From Zygosaccharomyces rouxii (Eukaryota > Ascomycota > Saccharomycetes > Saccharomycetales > Saccharomycetaceae), in NCBI RefSeq assembly GCF_000026365.1, contig NC_012995.1:1180501-1244500 (forward strand): a stretch of DNA of 64,000 nucleotides, read 5' to 3'. Shown here piece by piece: positions 19,677-28,570 of the stretch. A program made the position numbers and the translations under genes. The notes beneath the pieces are model-generated. The model saw nothing but the letters and a program-made list of their open reading frames with translations. It ran no database searches and was not told the DNA's origin. Positions within the stretch are counted from its first letter, which is position 1. The number at the start of each line of letters is the position of its first letter.

Positions 19677-20762
19677 TCAACACATAGGTATGGTCAGGCC
19701 CCTTGTCCAAGAGTAAGATCCCATTATTACCACTAGTAAAGAATAGGAGACAAAGACAGAGACAAAATAGTAGATTAGCATGTAGTTAAATTCTAGTTTG
19801 TAAGCCTCGTTGATGAAAGTACTAATTGTACTTAGAGAACCGCAAAATCCGCTAACCAGTGCTGTAGTTACCCGACAGGAGTTCATAGTATGAGCAACAG
19901 GCCTCTGTTCATGATAGTTTTTCCTGCCTCTGATAATAATTTGGAAACATGCGATTAAAATAACAGCCAATTCATTGGCGATGAATGTACCCATTGGGAA
20001 ATTTTTGATCCATCCATTGCACCAATTCGAAAGTTGGTATCTTAGATAACTACCGAATATCCCGAATAGCGCAAACAGTGTCCATTTACCACGAGAATAG
20101 TTACCATATACTATAGTCAATACGAGGATCGTTGCAATAAGGGGGATTGCGAGTAATGCAAGTAACCATTGACAAAGGCGTACCATCTTATGAACCCACG
20201 GTTTAGGTACTAGTTCAACAGTCTCAATTGTTTCCGGCTTATTTTCCTCATCATCTTGGTTGCGTTTGACGGCGGTCTTATTGCTTGTTAACGGTACAAT
20301 AATTGATTTGGATAAACCTCTGCCGAAAAGGTAGGCACCCATTGAGGTGAACAATTGGGTTAATAAAACAGCTAAAAACTCTTTCATACCAAATGCTCTA
20401 TTAGGTAGTTTGATATGCTCTTTAATATTTGATGGCGATAAACTCGTTGATTGTTGGAACGTTTCCAACATCAGTGTGGAATATGACGAATATGCACCGC
20501 AGAATCCTGTAGTTAATACTGTAAATAAGGATTTCAAGTCATCAGGTGCAAACCATTTTGCAGCATTTAATTCTTGTAACATCCCCATTACGATACATGA
20601 TGTTAAATTGCTCCAAATGACACTACCAGGTTCCACATATGATGGTTTATACGTAGCTAATACAGTCGTACCCTCTCTTGCATAGTTACCTAAAATTGTG
20701 GCAGACACATAGGAAAGATGGAAGATAACTTGAGGCCAGATACTGCCTATATTAAATGCCAT
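19677..20762 (-). CDS. FEX1: Fluoride export channel
   Basis: 361 residues from the ATG at 20762; the frame continues upstream only to a GTG. The protein is a tandem fusion of two CrcB/Fluc-type domains. The first half has GFCGAYSSYSTLMLET (about 95-110) and the second GFCGSLSTISTF (about 310-321), the paired family motifs lining the fluoride pathway. Conserved Asn residues occur in SNLTSC and ANELAV. About nine hydrophobic helices are visible, with a hydrophilic linker at about 165-190. Length agrees with S. cerevisiae Fex1/Fex2 (375). Fex proteins export fluoride across the plasma membrane. In S. cerevisiae the genes are subtelomeric; here the gene is internal, between ARG82 and RPS6. Confidence 0.93.
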   Translation of the reverse strand: MAFNIGSIWPQVIFHLSYVSATILGNYAREGTTVLATYKPSYVEPGSVIWSNLTSCIVMGMLQELNAAKWFAPDDLKSLFTVLTTGFCGAYSSYSTLMLETFQQSTSLSPSNIKEHIKLPNRAFGMKEFLAVLLTQLFTSMGAYLFGRGLSKSIIVPLTSNKTAVKRNQDDEENKPETIETVELVPKPWVHKMVRLCQWLLALLAIPLIATILVLTIVYGNYSRGKWTLFALFGIFGSYLRYQLSNWCNGWIKNFPMGTFIANELAVILIACFQIIIRGRKNYHEQRPVAHTMNSCRVTTALVSGFCGSLSTISTFINEAYKLEFNYMLIYYFVSVFVSYSLLVVIMGSYSWTRGLTIPMC

Positions 20763-21541
20763 CGGCACACAAAACCTCGAGGAAATGGGAACTTGAGTTC
20801 CTGATCATTTGATCGTGATGAGATGAGATGCTCATATTAATATCTTCTGGGCAAATAGACTTCAATGTACACCGACGTAATAAATGATACAACTGACTAT
20901 GAGTAATAGTCAGTAGCTCCTTTGGAGAATTAGAAGACTGATCAGTGCCATTCAACTGGTATGCTGTATGCTGTTGACTGTTGAATCCGCTGTACTCAAT
21001 TTTGTATTTCAATAAAAGACTGTCTCCTCTACAGAAACTGCATTACAGACAGGTAAACAAGTCTTGGGAACTCTATGTAGACGGTATGCCGTGAAAGAAA
21101 GATTGCACATCTCCATAGCCTACTATATACGATTCGCTCAAAATCTCTTGTAGTCTTTTCATTTAGGTCCCGCCAGTTTGATTTCAACGAAAGACAACTT
21201 TCGGGAACAAAACGATATTTTTAATAAAGAGATCCAAGGATGACTATTTCATATAGCTTACTTTAAGAGCCAACGGGCTAGTAGCAACAACTCTTGAATC
21301 TTAAGAATGCTTTATACCGCTCTTCAAGTCGAGCACTACTTCTCACAAGACACAGAGGTCAAAATTTCCTCCTGACACTCTCATATTCCACTAAAGAAGT
21401 ATTCACCACACCTCCAAAGTTTCTTGAAGTCTATATATTCTCGATACAATACAAGACAATGCAATACAAACTGCTACACCTTCTCTGTTTGCTTCTTGTC
21501 TAGTAGTGGGGATTGCAGATTTCTTGGCATTGTTCTGAAAA

Positions 21542-21648
21542 GAGCACCATTAATTTTCTTGTGACTGTCGTGTAATAGAAAACCCATTCACCAATTTTGA
21601 AATTTCCAAACCTTTTTTTTTACTTTCTGCGTTGGTAACGGAACGCGA
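21542..21648 (+). repeat. 107-bp perfect inverted repeat, copy A (RPS6 promoter)
   Basis: Base by base, this segment is the exact reverse complement of 26068-26174, with no mismatch over 107 bp including a 9-T tract; the next base on each side differs. It starts 401 bp before the RPS6 ATG. It contains an exact match to the Rap1 consensus RMACCCANNCAYY at 21580-21592 and TGTGACTG at 21560-21567, the reverse complement of the Homol-D core known from yeast ribosomal-protein promoters. Its right end falls inside a perfect hairpin stem (21642-21649 with 21655-21662). Confidence 0.97.
21580..21592 (+). promoter_or_regulatory. Predicted Rap1 site, RPS6 promoter
   Basis: AAACCCATTCACC matches the general Rap1 consensus RMACCCANNCAYY at every position, and is followed within 20 bp by a T9 tract. 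Rap1 plus a T-rich segment at 200-450 bp before the ATG is the normal design of ribosomal-protein promoters in Saccharomyces relatives. Binding is not shown. Confidence 0.6.
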
Positions 21649-21845
21649 GCATTCCTCGCGTTGTGGTCGCCTCCCACGCGGACTCCCCGACCAACCATGC
21701 GGAGGGCTTTCGCCCGCAAGTTTCCGTCCATGCCTCTACCGCTCTCCCTAACTCCTAGGCGGACCTCCGCCTAACTTCGTCTCCAAACCATGCTGCTCCT
21801 TCCAGACCCGACGCACACCGAGGAAACCTGACTCGCACCAACAAT
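21642..21845. other. GC-rich, hairpin-bearing tract upstream of RPS6
   Basis: About 200 bp clearly richer in G+C and in pyrimidines than the surroundings. It has an 8-bp-stem hairpin AACGCGAG/CTCGCGTT at 21642-21662 and GGGC-TTTC-GCCC at 21704-21715. It also has an 18-bp near-palindrome TAGGCGGA-CC-TCCGCCTA at 21756-21773. No ORF, tRNA or known RNA was recognised. It lies between the predicted Rap1 site and the gene and is absent from the SSU1 copy of the repeat. Confidence 0.6.
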
Positions 21846-21942
21846 TGGCAAACCGAGCTCATCAAGCTCAAGTGACAAAAAAACCATAATATTAGCCAGA
21901 GTGACAGGTAAAGAGATCAAAGGAGTAGACCAGTGAGCCATC

Positions 21943-22731
21943 ATGAAGGTATGTTGAAATTGCAGAAATGAACTTATAAACTAATATGAATTAGAAGAAT
22001 GAGAATACTAACGTTAAGTTTTATAGTTGAACATTTCCTACCCAACGAACGGTACTCAAAAGACCATCGAAATCGATGATGAACACCGTATCCGTGTCTT
22101 CTACGACAAGAGAATCGGCCAAGAAGTCGAAGGTGATGCCGTTGGTGATGAATTCAAGGGTTACGTTTTCAAGATCTCCGGTGGTAACGACAAACAAGGT
22201 TTCCCAATGAAGCAAGGTGTTTTGTTGCCAACCAGAGTTAAATTGTTGTTGTCTCAAGGTCACTCCTGTTACAGACCAAGAAGAACTGGTGAAAGAAAGA
22301 GAAAGTCTGTCAGAGGTGCCATCGTTGGTCCAGATTTGGCTGTTTTGGCTCTTGTCATCGTCAAGAAGGGTGACGCTGAACTAGAAGGTCTAACTGACAA
22401 CACTGTTCCAAAGAGATTGGGTCCAAAGAGAGCTAACCACATCAGAAAGTTCTTCGGTTTGTCTCAGGATGACGATGTCCGTGACTTTGTCATCAAGAGA
22501 GAAGTTACCAAGGGTGAAAAGACCTTCACCAAGTCTCCAAAGATCCAAAGATTGGTCACTCCTCAAAGATTGCAAAGAAAGAGACACCAAAGAGCTTTGA
22601 AGGTTAAGAACGCTCAAGCTCAAAGAGAAGCTGCTGCTGAATACGCTCAGTTGTTGGCTAAGAGACTAGGTGAAAGAAAAGCTGAAAAGGCCGAGATCAG
22701 AAAGAGAAGAGCCTCTTCTTTGAAGGCTTAA
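21943..22731 (+). CDS. RPS6: 40S ribosomal protein S6 (eS6), spliced
   Basis: The coding sequence joins 21943-21948 (ATGAAG) to 22027-22731, giving 236 residues, the same length as S. cerevisiae Rps6. The intron 21949-22026 is 78 nt: 5' site GTATGT, branch TACTAAC at 22006-22012, 3' site TAG at 22024-22026. An earlier AAG at 22016-22018 is too close to the branch and would give an immediate stop. The position after two codons is the same as in RPS6A/RPS6B, but the intron is much shorter. The C-terminus RRASSLKA holds the serines phosphorylated downstream of TORC1. One copy here stands for the YBR181C/YPL090C pair. It is convergent with GLR1. Confidence 0.98.
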
Positions 22732-22904
22732 GTCCGGCATAATTTTGGGTCCGCATAAAAACTTTATATATCTCAACTTAGTCTAATAACTACCTGTTTC
22801 TGTATGCTGTATTGTAAAACAACACGAGTGAAAAAAAATCTCAAAACAAAAGATACTAATGAAATGAATCTTGAATATAACGCTACGTTTACCTATATGT
22901 CAAC

Positions 22905-24362
22905 TTATCTTAAAGTTACTAATTCTTCGGCACTTGTTGGATGGATGGCGACACAGTTGTCAAAATCTGCTTTTGTAGCACCCATCTTAATGGCAACACC
23001 GAAACCTTGTAAAATTTCTGCAGACGAATCACCAACAATGTGTAGTCCAACGACTTTTTCTTCAGGACCCGCACAAACTAATTTGTAACTAGTTGGTGAT
23101 TTTTCTTGTAGCATGGCGTAATACATGGCGGTAAAACTACTCTTGTAAACTTTAACGTTCTTTTCACCAAATTTATCAATCGCTTGCTTTTCAGTTAGAC
23201 CAATGGCACCAGCTTCAGGATGTGAAAATATGACACTAGGGACATTATTATAATCCAATTTATCATTGTGAAATTGTGATGGGCCAAATAGTCTGTTTGA
23301 CAATTTTCTACCGGCGGCAATAGCCACTGGAGTCAATTCCACTTTGCCCACGACATCACCTAGAGAATAAATCCCTTTCACGTTAGTGTTTTCATATTCA
23401 TCGACGACAATTTGTTCTCTTTCATTGAGCTTTAGACCAACATTTTCAGGTCCAATACCCAACATAGATCTACGACCCATAGTCCAAAGCAACTCATCTA
23501 CATCTTCTAGAACATTGCCATTATCCAAATGGACAGTCAGTTTACCAGTCTGTTCATCCTTTTCTATCTTAGATACTTGTGATTCCTTGTGCACATTGAC
23601 ACCGATGTTAACATAGTGGTTAGTAACAGTGTCTTGGATCAAGTTGTCGAATTTTCTCAACACAGTATCACCTCTAATAACCAAATGCGTATCTGAACCC
23701 AATCCATGGAGAACACCTGCTAGTTCAACACCAATGTAACCAGCACCCACAACAACAACCTTAGCAGGTTGCATTTCCCACTTGAAGAATCCATCAGAAT
23801 CAGTACCATAGTCAAAACCAGGAATCTTCTCAGGGTAAATGGGCTGTCCACCAGTGGCAATTAAGATGTGATCAGCTGTATAAACTTGAGTGTTTCCATC
23901 ATGTGCCTTGACTTCAACTTTACCCTCTTTGTTGAATTTAGCCCAACCATAGATGTATTCAACACCTTCCTTGTTTAAATTTCTTTCATAGATACCATTC
24001 AACCTGTGAACGTAAGCGTCTCTTTTCTGCTTAAATTCTGGCCAATCGAAGGTTAATTGCTCTTTAGTCAAGGGTAAATTCTTGCAGAAGCCATATTCAT
24101 GAGCATGGGTTAATTTATTAGCCAAGTCTGATGCATACCATGACACTTTCTTGGGAACACAACCAACGTTAACACAGGTACCACCCATTGCCTTACCCTC
24201 AATTAACAGGGTCTTAGCACCATAAGATGCGGCTCTTCTTGCGGAAGCAACACCACCGGAACCACCACCAATCACCAAGTAGTTATAATGATTCACACCA
24301 CTAGTCATCGTTCTTCTAAATATCAATCTGTAAAAACCAGCAGATTTTGGAATTAATGCCAT
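22905..24362 (-). CDS. GLR1: Glutathione reductase
   Basis: 485 residues (S. cerevisiae 483). The FAD-binding site is [13 protein letters not shown] (about 33-45) and the redox disulfide is in [13 protein letters not shown] (about 60-72). The NADPH-binding site is [11 protein letters not shown], and the C-terminal [10 protein letters not shown] supplies the catalytic His-Glu to the other subunit. It reduces GSSG to GSH with NADPH. The first 18 residues are basic and amphipathic ([12 protein letters not shown]) and a second Met follows at residue 19. The yeast gene uses two starts to make mitochondrial and cytosolic forms, and the same design is visible here. Order RPS6-GLR1-SSU1 equals YPL090-092. 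Confidence 0.97.
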   Translation of the reverse strand: MALIPKSAGFYRLIFRRTMTSGVNHYNYLVIGGGSGGVASARRAASYGAKTLLIEGKAMGGTCVNVGCVPKKVSWYASDLANKLTHAHEYGFCKNLPLTKEQLTFDWPEFKQKRDAYVHRLNGIYERNLNKEGVEYIYGWAKFNKEGKVEVKAHDGNTQVYTADHILIATGGQPIYPEKIPGFDYGTDSDGFFKWEMQPAKVVVVGAGYIGVELAGVLHGLGSDTHLVIRGDTVLRKFDNLIQDTVTNHYVNIGVNVHKESQVSKIEKDEQTGKLTVHLDNGNVLEDVDELLWTMGRRSMLGIGPENVGLKLNEREQIVVDEYENTNVKGIYSLGDVVGKVELTPVAIAAGRKLSNRLFGPSQFHNDKLDYNNVPSVIFSHPEAGAIGLTEKQAIDKFGEKNVKVYKSSFTAMYYAMLQEKSPTSYKLVCAGPEEKVVGLHIVGDSSAEILQGFGVAIKMGATKADFDNCVAIHPTSAEELVTLR

Positions 24363-24518
24363 AAATAAAGTTAAATGGACTTTTTACTTATGCTCTTGTC
24401 CTTATATACATGTCTCGTCAGATTTAGCAATCCCGAATGATTTTTTGGATGTTTGCTTAGTTACTACCATCTGACAAATTATTGAGAGAAAAGGTCATTT
24501 GACCTAATTTTGAATATT

Positions 24519-25916
24519 CTAAACTAGTCTTGATGAATTATCTTCATGGAAATTTGAATTTGTGGTATCGAATTTAGACTCCTCTTGTAATTGATCCTCA
24601 GTCAATGTAGAACTACGATGATCACGACGAATTCTTATTTTCTTTAATCTGGGGATTACAGAGTGATAAAATGTACCGGAGAGGCACACTAGGGTCCAGA
24701 TTATGCAGATCGATGCGTAGATGGTTCCCAAAACTCTAAAAGTCTTCATGGGCACGTAATCATTGTAAAGGACCCAAATTCTATAGGTACCCAACGACAT
24801 GGCTCCCATGGGGAAAGTCATTGCAAACCAACCTCTGTGGAAATGCCATATTCTCCTACGCTTAATTCCGGAGCCAACATTAATTTCTACCGCTGATTTC
24901 CAATGTGATGACAACGATGTAAAGCCAATTACGGTAAAGAAATAACCAAAAGACAGTAGTAAGAATGCTAACATTAGCGCAATGATTTTAAATGACCATG
25001 GTACTGCGAGTAATAAAATTTGCCTTTGTAGATCAGAATTATTATTGTTAACATTTCCATTATTACCGTTATAGTATTTTTCCACATAAAGCCTAATGTC
25101 TTCAGTGAGCAAGTTAATACCATATGCCCCTTGACCCATGGGGCCCAAAAACAAGAAGGTCGTAAAGGCTTGCATCATGGCAGGTAACTTATTGACATAG
25201 AAATTCCAAAAATTGATGACAAATAAGATGGCGACAAATCCTTGGGCTTGCAACCAAACCAATACCGTAATTACAAGTGTCAATAATTGAATATTTCTGT
25301 TAAAAGTTTCTGAAAAAAGATCTGTCATGGTAAATAATCCACTGGATGAACTATTCACTACCAATGGTATAATATTCAGCAAAAGTGTACTGTTTAGATG
25401 TTCAGACATTACTTTCTCCTGATGTGATCTGTGTTTACCCAATGGACCCATAAAGTGTCTCTGCCAAATGAGAAAGGAAATCCCCCATGCACATAATAAT
25501 GCTAACGCTAAGTCGTACCACCATAATACGTAAACCAATCTCATTACACGTTTAGCTTTTATTTTACTTTCAATTCTGTGTTCCGCCAATAGATATAAAT
25601 AATTTATAATGGTCGAAAGACCCATTGGATATGTCCCCCACCCAGTACTTATCGTAACGTTTCTAATAAATTGATCCACATACTCTTTAAACGATTTATC
25701 CTTCACATAGAATATAAAATGAACAATACCCATTAATTGGAGATATAGGAATAGCAATACAGCAGTTGCAAACATGGGATAAGAGCATATCTTTAACCAT
25801 CTTGCTTCATAAGGGAATTCAAAAAGTAAATCTGCAGAAATACCAGTCCCCATTACCATTACAAAGAGGAATGGATGGAACCAACTTCCAAAATTTCTTA
25901 ATCGTCTTGCTATCAT
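24519..25916 (-). CDS. SSU1: Plasma-membrane sulfite efflux pump
   Basis: 465 residues from the ATG at 25916; the frame extends 20 codons upstream only to a TTG. About ten hydrophobic helices of the tellurite-resistance/dicarboxylate transporter (TDT) family are seen. Strongly Ssu1-like segments are WGTYPMGLSTIINYL, VYVLWWYDLALALLCAWG, FNRNIQLLTLVI, FLFLGPMGQGAYGINLL and FPMGAMSLG. The last 50 residues are hydrophilic. Ssu1 exports sulfite and sets SO2 tolerance. An N-rich insert near residue 300 is lineage-specific. The promoter carries a 107-bp block identical to part of the RPS6 promoter, with a predicted Rap1 site about 210 bp before the ATG, so high growth-linked expression is a reasonable inference. 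Confidence 0.95.
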   Translation of the reverse strand: MIARRLRNFGSWFHPFLFVMVMGTGISADLLFEFPYEARWLKICSYPMFATAVLLFLYLQLMGIVHFIFYVKDKSFKEYVDQFIRNVTISTGWGTYPMGLSTIINYLYLLAEHRIESKIKAKRVMRLVYVLWWYDLALALLCAWGISFLIWQRHFMGPLGKHRSHQEKVMSEHLNSTLLLNIIPLVVNSSSSGLFTMTDLFSETFNRNIQLLTLVITVLVWLQAQGFVAILFVINFWNFYVNKLPAMMQAFTTFLFLGPMGQGAYGINLLTEDIRLYVEKYYNGNNGNVNNNNSDLQRQILLLAVPWSFKIIALMLAFLLLSFGYFFTVIGFTSLSSHWKSAVEINVGSGIKRRRIWHFHRGWFAMTFPMGAMSLGTYRIWVLYNDYVPMKTFRVLGTIYASICIIWTLVCLSGTFYHSVIPRLKKIRIRRDHRSSTLTEDQLQEESKFDTTNSNFHEDNSSRLV

Positions 25917-26605
25917 CTGTGTAAGGCTGAGCAAATACGATATAATACCATACGTCGGTTCTAGTACTAACAGCAATGCAGAAGAAATGGGAATCTAGTG
26001 AACAGAACCTTCATATTCGTTCATTAAGTAACCTCTCAGTGAATATTGTTGTAACTCATCAAGCTCATCGCGTTCCGTTACCAACGCAGAAAGTAAAAAA
26101 AAAGGTTTGGAAATTTCAAAATTGGTGAATGGGTTTTCTATTACACGACAGTCACAAGAAAATTAATGGTGCTCATCGCTTGTTTCTTGAAAGGGACTTC
26201 CGCCCTCCGCGATCAACGTGCAACATAGTGACAAAAATAACACTGACTTCTTCGAATACAAATAGACCCTCGAAGACTCATATCAATTCTGTCCTCCAAA
26301 ATATCTATAACGCTATCTTGGATCGTGGGGTTCCATGATGGACTACCTTCAAAAGGCCAAGTGAGAAGAGTCAAGTTTCAGGTGAAAAAAAGTCATCTTA
26401 AGAAGTGTTGCAAAAGACGTATTTACCAGTGAACCTGTAGTACAATGTAGCTGACTAAACCAAAATTCAATGAATAGTTCCGTGCCTCTAAGTCTCTGTA
26501 TCTCCGAATACTTTAGAATTGACAACGATGGCGACAGCGACACACTGACGCCAGAAGTGGAATAAACATTTGAAAAATTAAAAAGAATAAAAATTTTAGA
26601 AAATC
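25917..26605. promoter_or_regulatory. SSU1 upstream region carrying the RPS6-type promoter block
   Basis: 689 bp between the SSU1 ATG and the DTR1 stop, both genes on the minus strand. Besides repeat copy B (26068-26174) I see no gene. The sequence beyond the repeat (26175-26605) does not resemble the flank of copy A. Confidence 0.6.
26068..26174 (-). repeat. 107-bp perfect inverted repeat, copy B (SSU1 promoter)
   Basis: Exact reverse complement of 21542-21648. Because SSU1 is on the minus strand, the block has the same orientation toward SSU1 as copy A has toward RPS6. The predicted Rap1 site is at 26124-26136, 208-220 bp before the SSU1 ATG; CAGTCACA, the Homol-D core, is at 26149-26156; the A9 (T9 on the gene strand) run is at 26095-26103. 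Confidence 0.97.
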
Positions 26606-28306
26606 CTACATGCTATTATTTATTTTCCCCTGCCAATGACCACTATTTTTGAGCAAGTACAATACCCCTGCCAGTGAAATTAAATTGCAAAGTCCCAATC
26701 CAGTGAAGCACCAACCAATCCCCATGGCACGACAAAGCTTTATAATTATTGCAGAACTTATGGTAGCTCCTACATTACGAAAAAGACTACTCACGGCAAT
26801 GGCACCAGCAGTTCTTCTGGTTAAAAGCTCCGACAAATATGTCATGGTTGTATTGCTACACCATGTTAGCCCAAATGCGCTTAATGCTGAAAATACCAAG
26901 ATTACTGCCAAATGGTAATGCCTGTCAATCGACCAACCGTAACCAATACAACCTAGCATATTGATTAAAATACCGAAAATTTGTAAAATAAGACGAAACT
27001 CTAATGGGAATTTTTGATTCTCATGGTTTTTCATCCAACGTTGACGCATATAATCTGAAAGGTGTCCGCCAGATTGCGATCCTATCAGCATGGCTATACC
27101 TGGACACACATAAGACGCACCTACCTGCAAGTTAGACATGTTATAATCAGTTTGCAAAAAATGAGACAGGGTGACACTAAAGGCATAGTAATTGGCAAAT
27201 AAAAGTGCAGTGCTAATGGATGAAATTGTCACTGGCATCATTTTCATCATATTCCAATATATGCGAAGTGATGGTTTGGAAGGTCTGGGGTAGAGAAATT
27301 GAAACCGTGGTCCCGTATTGACTGGTTTCTGAATGCCAACATCAGGGAATAGCCGCCAGGCCGGTGGTTCCACATGGCCTAAATTTTCGACATCTTCATC
27401 CACCATAGTGCCAAAATTACTAGATTTTTTCCAGCGCTGATCTCCATTACCTACGATACATCTCAAAGTTTCTGGTAAAATCAAGACAACCGCAATAAAG
27501 GCAATACCGCTCATAATACTCGTAAATCCAAATAGCCATCGCCAAGCGTCACTTTCCATTAAGATTAAACCGGAGATTATAGGCGCTAAGATGGGCCCCA
27601 TATTGGGCCCCATCATAAAATATCCGATGGCTTTGCCTCTATGCTTTGGTGGTGTAATATCAGTCACGGTTCCTGTCCCCAAAGAAATTGCAGAACTTGA
27701 ACCAAATGCCTGGAACACTCTCAGGACATAAAGGGCACCAATATTGGCAGGAACCGATGCCAATAGGATATTTACAATTATTAGTAATAATATGGAAGTG
27801 ATGTAAAGGAATTTCCTACCTGTTGAGTCGGCAAACATTCCCCAAAACAGTGGCCCCACGGAAAAAACGGCCATAAATGCAGACACAGTGGAATTGATGG
27901 TTGTAGAACCCACATTGAATTTTTGTTGTAGCAGTGGCAATGCTGGAATATAAATATTACCAGCCATGGGTCCCAAAAATCCAATGAAGATTACAATGGC
28001 AAAAATAACCATTCTTTGAAGCCGTGTAAAACAAGTATAAGGTTCATCGTCTAGTGCGAAATCTTTTAACCCATTTTGTGGTGTGGGACTCAACGATGAT
28101 ACTTTTTTAACACTTTCAGGTGCAAGTGCAATAGCACTAGTATCATCCTTCCCATCATGGTGACTCAATTCGGTCACACGAGGACTCTTCTTAGTACTAT
28201 TCTCATTTATATTGGTTGCTGAAGTCCTAAATGTCATTGAACTCTCATTAGAGAGCTCTGGGGCATTTCCCACATTAACAACGTTAGAGTCCGATTTTTC
28301 CAACAT
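26606..28306 (-). CDS. DTR1: MFS drug:H+ antiporter, spore-wall dityrosine transporter type
   Basis: 566 residues (S. cerevisiae Dtr1 572). About 95 hydrophilic Ser/Thr-rich residues come first, followed by 12 predicted membrane helices of the DHA1 group. Motif A appears as GMFADSTGRKFLY between helices 2 and 3, and motif C is represented by GYFMMGPNMGPILAPIISG. Dtr1 secretes bisformyl dityrosine for the outer spore wall and also affects weak-acid tolerance. Position beside SSU1 and NOG1 corresponds to YBR180W in the merged ancestral order and is the main reason for choosing Dtr1 over the related Qdr proteins. A CACAAA core resembling a middle-sporulation element lies near 28407-28415, about 100 bp before the ATG. 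Confidence 0.85.
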   Translation of the reverse strand: MLEKSDSNVVNVGNAPELSNESSMTFRTSATNINENSTKKSPRVTELSHHDGKDDTSAIALAPESVKKVSSLSPTPQNGLKDFALDDEPYTCFTRLQRMVIFAIVIFIGFLGPMAGNIYIPALPLLQQKFNVGSTTINSTVSAFMAVFSVGPLFWGMFADSTGRKFLYITSILLLIIVNILLASVPANIGALYVLRVFQAFGSSSAISLGTGTVTDITPPKHRGKAIGYFMMGPNMGPILAPIISGLILMESDAWRWLFGFTSIMSGIAFIAVVLILPETLRCIVGNGDQRWKKSSNFGTMVDEDVENLGHVEPPAWRLFPDVGIQKPVNTGPRFQFLYPRPSKPSLRIYWNMMKMMPVTISSISTALLFANYYAFSVTLSHFLQTDYNMSNLQVGASYVCPGIAMLIGSQSGGHLSDYMRQRWMKNHENQKFPLEFRLILQIFGILINMLGCIGYGWSIDRHYHLAVILVFSALSAFGLTWCSNTTMTYLSELLTRRTAGAIAVSSLFRNVGATISSAIIIKLCRAMGIGWCFTGLGLCNLISLAGVLYLLKNSGHWQGKINNSM

Positions 28307-28570
28307 ACTACTCTTGTAAATTTATATTTTTAACGTCTCGAATATGCAAAGGTATTATTATGGCTTACAGTTATTATTACCATTTTTTCCTGCATTTTCT
28401 GACGCTGACACAAACTAGAGCCGCGTACAGACCAAAAATTTTCGATATTCAAAAGACTAGTATATAATGTACATAAGGTTGGAATCCCCAAAAAAAGATA
28501 TCTATATATATATATTCATATATACACAATAGTGATAATAATAATAGTAAGAAATTGAAGTATGACTTCC

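Larger units (their letters stand above)
20763..21942. promoter_or_regulatory. Divergent FEX1/RPS6 upstream region
   Basis: 1180 bp. The FEX1-proximal half shows nothing I can name. The RPS6-proximal part contains the 107-bp repeat copy A (21542-21648) and a GC-rich, pyrimidine-biased tract with perfect hairpins (21642-21845). A short A-rich stretch follows and then the RPS6 ATG. Both features are listed separately. Confidence 0.6.

Noticed and set aside
21230..21380. Possible C/D-box snoRNA upstream of RPS6 (GGATGACT ... CTGA)
   Set aside because: The C box departs from RUGAUGA and no terminal stem could be formed.
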